NCBI GenBank assembly: GCA_022605405.1
Contig: JABYQQ010000003.1
Location: 2,170,001 to 2,234,000 of the forward strand
Length of the DNA: 64,000 nt
DNA from: Earliella scabrosa
Lineage: Eukaryota; Basidiomycota; Agaricomycetes; Polyporales; Polyporaceae
Direction: 5' to 3'
Both the position numbers and the translations under genes were made by a program. The notes under the pieces were generated by a model, which saw only the letters and a program-made list of their open reading frames with translations, did not search any database and had not been told where the DNA came from. Shown piece after piece: positions 58,688 through 64,000 of this stretch (positions are counted from its first letter, which is position 1; each line of letters starts with the position of its first letter).

Positions 58688-60428
58688 CTACGCGACTTCG
58701 ATATCATCCCCCAAGTCGCTTCCGGCCCGTCTGTCGTCCGAGAGGACGGATGAGCCGAGCGAGCCGAGGACGCCCTGGAAGACGAGCGAGCCCGCACCGG
58801 CCCCCGAACCTGCCCCGCTGAAGTCGCTCCGGGTCTCGTCCAGCGTCCCGACCTGCGAGTGAAGACGGCGACTGCGGTAGTCGACCGCCTGCAGATCGAG
58901 CATGAAACGGGACATAAGGATGGCGGTCATGCTATCAAGATGGTGATACCCTAGATGAGCAATTCGAAGATAACTGCGAGGCCGAGAGATCGAACGCACG
59001 GCTCGGTGAAGATGGTGATGTCGCTCGCAGCTTGAGTCGCTGTTTTTGCAATCTGTGAGAGTGGCGCGGACATAGAGTGGTCAGATGAAAACCATGGCAG
59101 TGGAGGATGGGCGACTTGCCGACAGGAGGGTGAAAAGGAGATGCATGAGGTTGAGCATTAGCAGGCAGCTTCGCAGTGCGGAGGCGTCAAGTCAATGCAC
59201 TTTAATCAGCGAATCCGATATAAGATGCTCACGCAAAGTAGATGGCACCTAGAGGGGCGGGTCAGGGACATCTTGAACACCTTCAAGCTAGACAGAGCGC
59301 TCACCATCACGCACAAGGATGTACAAGAGCGAATGTTTCCTGAACGACCCCTCAGCCCTGTGTCTACACAGAGTGACCCATGTTACGGCGATGAGGAGTA
59401 TGTCAGACAGGATGAGTGACGATCGCGAGGAGATCGAGACTAGCGAGGTAGACGAGGAGAATCAGTGATTGGCCCTCGGGTGGCAGTTTTCAGCACCTAC
59501 GTCTGCGTGTCATCTGTCAGAACGGGCAGTCCAATGATCCATACTATGTGAACCATACCCTCTCAATGTCTTCGCGCTTATGGACGACGATCCGACGCAA
59601 CCAAGCCGCGGGCTTACGACACCGGAGTCCATACGTAGACGTGACTATCGCCCCACCCGTGAGTAAATCAAACATGACCTCAGGCACGGTGTCTCGCACG
59701 CACTGCGTTTACACCGATTGGTACGGCGGAGAGGAGGAATATCAACGAAGATATTACACGATTGCTGCTCAGCGCATATGTCCGTAGGCCTGAGAATCCT
59801 AGGAACGAGAGTGGCATTTCAAATTTGCGACTTGGCAGGTGAGATCAGGTTGTTGTATGTACTCACCAGCCCATGGTATATACTGGAGGATGTCGCACAC
59901 GATGATGGTTTTGATGTATACTCGGCAGCTGAGGTGTTGTATACGCAAGGACGGTATACAGTCAGCCCTTCAGCCATTCGAAACACGGATGCCAAAGGTA
60001 ACCCCCCCCTGGGTTGTCGCATGAGCGATACAATAGAGCTGTGGAACGAACGAACTCACTGTCTTGGAGTGAACCCAAAAGTTGACGTTATTGAGGATGT
60101 TATACAACAGGGGCGCGTATCTGTTCATAAAGAACAAGACAGAAGCCCCAGACCATTTCCGCCTCCAGAAAAGCTTCTTCTCCTCGTGAAACGTAATGAG
60201 GTATTCGTATAGAAGCAGGGCTGTGGGCGATCGGCATTGTCAGAAGTGGCAGTGCGCTAGGAAGCCTCGAACCCACCCAGTGCCGCAAATGCGCAGTAAT
60301 TTCCGTCAACGCTTCGGTGCCGAATGTCAGCATTAGTGCGGAAACGGCTGAAGGAATAGCGTTGGACGAGGAACTTACAGACTACTGTACTCGGCGATGA
60401 TTGACGTGATTTCAGTTTGATCAGACAT
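58688..60428 (-). CDS. DUF6533-type seven-helix membrane protein
   Basis: From the ATG at 60428, spliced pieces give MSDQTEITSIIAEYSSL, ALLLYEYLITFHEEKKLFWR, SGASVLFFMNRYAPLLYNIL, FSGLRTYALSSNRVISSLIF, LILSDILLIAVTWVTLCRHR, SLLYILVRDGAIYFACLLML, NLMHLLFTLLS, SDITIFTEP and TAILMSRFMLDLQAVDYRSR. These are the ordered signatures of the DUF6533 family, a large basidiomycete group of seven-helix proteins of unknown role. The end has a Ser/Gly-rich cytosolic tail. The RDGAIYF join uses a tiny exon (GTGCCATCTACTTTGC) near 59,250, and the frame is kept. It looks intact, though the two middle exons (59,560-59,980) are hard to trace. Confidence 0.75.
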
Positions 60429-62155
60429 GACCGTAGAGAAATAGCGGCAGGCGGGAGTTTGAGAGCAACCTGGCAATGCCCATCCAAGTTCATATACGCT
60501 GGGAGACCAACATCTCGAACACCGACAAGACACCGATCCCGAGCTAGTGCAGGGACCACCCCACTCCAGCCTGCCTCCAGATAGGCACACTGACACCGTT
60601 GGAACACCGCTCATAGCTTCTTCGCGAAAATAATATTAAATCACCGTACGAACCAGCCCGCGTTATATTTCTCGCTGATGTCGTGCGCGTCCATGGCCCG
60701 ATACTCCATTGAATTTGAATGCATGAGACAATCCGCGGTCGCCGGAGAAGTGCACCTCGGCTGGGTCATCGTGCAGGTGTTATACCTAGCGGTGACGAAT
60801 ACTTGAATTGCCAACAGAGAAGTGTCAGCTTATACAATCACGCACCTATCACGCTCAGGTGAGCCCTGGGTCGGTTCCGGTATCTGGAAATTCGGGGTGG
60901 TCAGATAATTTCCGACCGGCGCTTCCATACTGGAGCGTTGTGCCCCAGACACCGAACAGATATCGAGCAAACCGATATTGGAGCGATGGCTAAGCGCCGG
61001 CTGCCAAATATCTGGTCAATACTCAGCGCCGCCCCGGCAGATAACTTCCGACCAGATACCCAGGGCGCCCGGTGCACACCTGGGCGTGATACGCCGTCGC
61101 ACCGACGGGACACCCCGGGTGCTATATTTATCATGTCTGAAGTGAGGTAGAACTGACGAATCATCCGTGCTCGTGAGGCTGACGCCGGTGGACCTTGAGC
61201 TTTCGTTGGGAGTCGCAACTAGTCAGTGTAAGAGTCAGTCGTGACGTACGCGATTGACCAACTACTTACTCACCTATGGTCTACTCCAAGTGAGCGCATG
61301 CGATGATCGATCCCAGGTCACCCAGGTGAACATCATCCTGCCGGGTTTCAGCAGAACACAGGGACTGCGCTCCTTGATGGCGAGTATACACTGTATATTG
61401 TTCGCGACTAGTACTAGTCAGATCTCTCATGGTCCGGCGCTCGGATTGCCGGCAGACTCTGCCACTTGGTGACGGGGAATATCAAACTACCTCTGACCTT
61501 CAAGTTCCCGAATTCAAAGTGTTTGGGCGCGTCGCAGCTCTTCCTCCCATCCTCCGCAGGAGTTTGATGAACCGAGGTGTTCAGATTCCCGCCCCCAAAC
61601 GCCCTCGGCGAGCTGTCATCCTCGCGTGTCGAGAGCAAACAGGAACGTCCTCTGGGTGTCGGTCATGACGAGCTAGGTAGCGTGTAAGCCGTGATCGAGA
61701 AGATGGCTTCTCTGGCGTCCTCCGCTTCCTTTGGGGACAGAGCAGAAGGAGCAGTCGACCCAACGTAACATTGCACTCCTCGTGAATGAGGAGTCCTGAT
61801 GCGTGGGTCACGTCCGAGTCTCGGGGCCATGGGTGGGTTCGAGGATTGCGCACTGGGCCGGGGGGGGGGGGGCTGGGGGCAAGCGTAGCCGCAGTTTTGG
61901 ATGTCACTGGCAGAGGTCTGACCTAGCGGTGAAGCATCGGGAAAGCTTTGAAGGCGTGCAGGAGCAAAGTCCGAAGTTGTCGACGACCGAACTTCAACCA
62001 GCTAGAGACTCGGTGACCGGTCCGAAATAGCCGGGCGTCGAGTACAGTTGTGGACGCCGAGTGCACCGTCTGAACTTGAACAATGTCTCCGTTGTTCTTG
62101 AATTCTGACTCCGGCTTATCCCTTGAATACTGTCTCTAGCGTGGACGTGAACACG
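60429..62155. other. Gene-free region between DUF6533 and GWT1
   Basis: 1.7 kb without a supported gene. It has a 13-G run at 61860-61872 and two near copies of an 18-bp word (about 60,899-60,917 and 61,036-61,053, containing cagata and ttccgacc), suggesting small repeats. It presumably includes the promoters of both neighbours. Confidence 0.45.
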
Positions 62156-64000
62156 ATGGATGCGGACTACAAGGCCTCAAAGGAGGCGTTCGTGACGGGG
62201 ATGACGGGCTCCAGCATAGGACATGTGAACATGGTCTCCCTTGCCTCGCTGGTGAGCAACATTCGTATTCCACCGCTCAAGATGACCGACAGAGCGTAGC
62301 TGTCGATAGCCCTACACTCGGCCGTCCGCACTCGGCTGCCAACATCCCGACGACTGCAGTTTGTGTCCGAGGTCACGCTCCTTACCCTCCCTCTTCTCCT
62401 CTCCGTCACCATCTTCGCCAACTCCCCTGCGCTCTTATGCATCCTCATCCTCGTCCCAACTCTCATAATTCTTCTGCTTCCACGCAGGGAGTCCGGCACG
62501 TATCTCCCCTCAGCACTCTCGCACAGCCGTCAGTCGTCCCGCACATCCAACCCATCGCGCGACTCGAGCCCATCCCGCTCTCTTGCTATCCCATTAACTC
62601 CCCTCCCGGCGTTGACGACATACAGAGCCCATATGCTCCTCTTGACGTTCATCTGCATCCTCGCAGTTGACTTCCCCGTCTTTCCTCGCGCATTGGCCAA
62701 GTGCGAGACCTTCGGTGTTTCTTTGGTCAGTCCTATGCTCTCCACAAACGTCATAGACTCACATCCGTCAAGATGGATATCGGTGTAGGCTCCTTTGTCT
62801 TCTCTCAAGGAATAGTCTCTGCAATCCCCCTCGTCAAGAATCCGGCGCACCTCACGGCTCCGCTTCTGCCCAAGTTGTCTACGGTCTTGCGCAAGTGCTC
62901 CCCAGTCCTTCTTCTCGGACTCTTCAGGACAATCTCAGTCAAGGGGACCGAATACCCAGTAAGCATGTCACCCACATATGTCCCAGTCACTCTCAATTAT
63001 CGCATGTAGGAACATGTCACAGAGTATGGGGTCCACTGGAACTTCTTCATTACACTCGGCATCATCCCAATTCTCCAAGTACTCTTGCATCCCATCATAG
63101 TGCACGTCCCAGTATCTCTGCTCGGCGTTGTTGTAGCCATCTGTATGATTGTCAGCCCTGCCATTTATGCCGTTGTATTAACGTGTCTCCCGGTATAGCC
63201 CATCAACTCGCACTCTCCACCGGAGGGCTCGCTGACTTCATCCTGCATGCTCCGCGTAACGGAGTCCTATCAGCGAATAAGGAGGGAATCATCTCATTGA
63301 CAGGTAAGTCGTCTCGGGATACGTACAGATGATCCTTCGCGTAAACACAACCGTCCAGGTTATCTCGCTATCCACCTCCTAGGGCTGTCCACAGGTACCC
63401 TCGTCCTCGCACCTTCCCCATCCTACTTCCGCCGCCGCCAACAACAGCTCGCACAACAGCACGGCCCCAGCACGGCCCCGCGCCGCCCCTCAACAAGCGA
63501 CTCCGACACCGACGACGACTCCACAGCTCCCGCCTCCACAGCACCCTCGCCCCACGGCGTCGAGCTCCGGCGCGAAAACGACAAGACTGCGACCGAGCTC
63601 TGCTCCTACGCCGTCCTCTGGTGGGTCATCCTCGGCGCACTCAAGCTCTTCGGCATCGGCGCCGCCGTCTCGCGCCGAATGGCGAACCTCCAATACGTCG
63701 TCTGGATCGCAGCGTACAACTCGACCTTCCTCCTCGGCTACCTCGTCCTCGACCTCGTCTTCTTCCCGAGCCCGCTCTCCAAATCCGTCTACTCACCCAC
63801 GTCGAAGCTCAAGGTCCACCCAGACCCGCACCTCCTCAAGGCGACCTCGGCCGGCGGCGCAGCGCGCGACAGGGAGGCGGCGGCAGACGCGAGCATAGGA
63901 GGAAGCGCGCCGCCCCTACTGGAGGCGGTGAACAAGAACGGGCTGGTTCTGTTCTTGCTGGTGCGTGCGCCCTTTGCCTCTTCTGCCTATGCCTATGCCC
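62156..64000 (+). CDS. GWT1: GPI-inositol acyltransferase GWT1 (PIG-W), 3' end outside window
   Basis: Start [20 protein letters not shown], then [11 protein letters not shown] joined to [20 protein letters not shown], the GWT1 opening. Hydrophobic helices follow ([40 protein letters not shown]) with the signatures [17 protein letters not shown] and [20 protein letters not shown]. The loop [20 protein letters not shown], a Ser/Asp/Thr-rich cytosolic loop and [20 protein letters not shown] come next, running to [10 protein letters not shown] near 63,960. GWT1 acylates the inositol of the GPI precursor in the ER and is the target of the antifungal class of gepinacins and fosmanogepix. Introns split the signatures as usual. 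The last exon and stop lie beyond base 64,000. Confidence 0.93.

Overview
The window is nuclear DNA from a filamentous basidiomycete, most likely an Agaricomycete. Genes are broken by many 45-70 nt introns, are densely packed on both strands, and include families typical of mushroom-forming fungi: a DUF6533 seven-helix membrane protein, a Crinkler/RHS-like NTPase, an UNC93-like transporter and an intracellular GH3 beta-glucosidase with a PA14 insert. Species cannot be fixed from the sequence alone.

Region 1-9,600 is a transposon graveyard. It holds the 5' part of a Ty1/copia-type element on the minus strand (gag reading frame, a primer-binding site complementary to the anticodon arm of initiator tRNA-Met, and an LTR remnant), further LTR-like debris, a roughly 1 kb element with inverted arms of about 270 bp and a tRNA-like internal segment, hairpin repeats, and a frameshifted Ty3/gypsy RT-RNase H relic.

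Region 9,600-58,530 is a conserved housekeeping block. In order: UNC93-like MFS protein (-), YOP1/REEP (-), OST5 (+), RPA12 (-), leukotriene A4 hydrolase (+), AGE2/SMAP-type ArfGAP (-), HAUS1-like augmin subunit (-), GET2 (+), GH3 beta-glucosidase (+), mitochondrial ribosomal L51/S25-fold protein (-), SWR1 subunit YL1/VPS72 (+), MSH4 (+), DAO-type FAD oxidoreductase (-), BCP1 (+), RTF2 (-), MED21 (+), an NDR/Dbf2-like kinase (-), a Crinkler/RHS-like NTPase (-), VPS35 (-), proline dehydrogenase copy A (+), COP9 signalosome subunit 7 (-), proline dehydrogenase copy B (+), METTL7-like methyltransferase (+). Seven head-to-head pairs share 195-383 bp promoters.

Region 58,530-64,000 holds a DUF6533 membrane protein (-), a gene-free stretch with a 13-G run, and the 5' part of GWT1 (+), which runs off the window.

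The genes do not form one pathway. They are mainly unrelated core functions: ER and secretory (YOP1, OST5, GET2, ArfGAP, VPS35, GWT1), transcription and chromatin (RPA12, YL1, MED21), mitosis, meiosis and replication (HAUS1, MSH4, RTF2, kinase), and catabolism (PRODH pair, beta-glucosidase, LTA4H, FAD oxidase). The most unusual items are the Crinkler/RHS-like gene with an apparently altered P-loop, the PRODH pair that keeps a shared 10-nt microexon while flanking CSN7, several tiny exons and GC-AG introns, and the long-arm inverted-repeat element. All gene models are splice predictions made by eye; exon edges are inferred.
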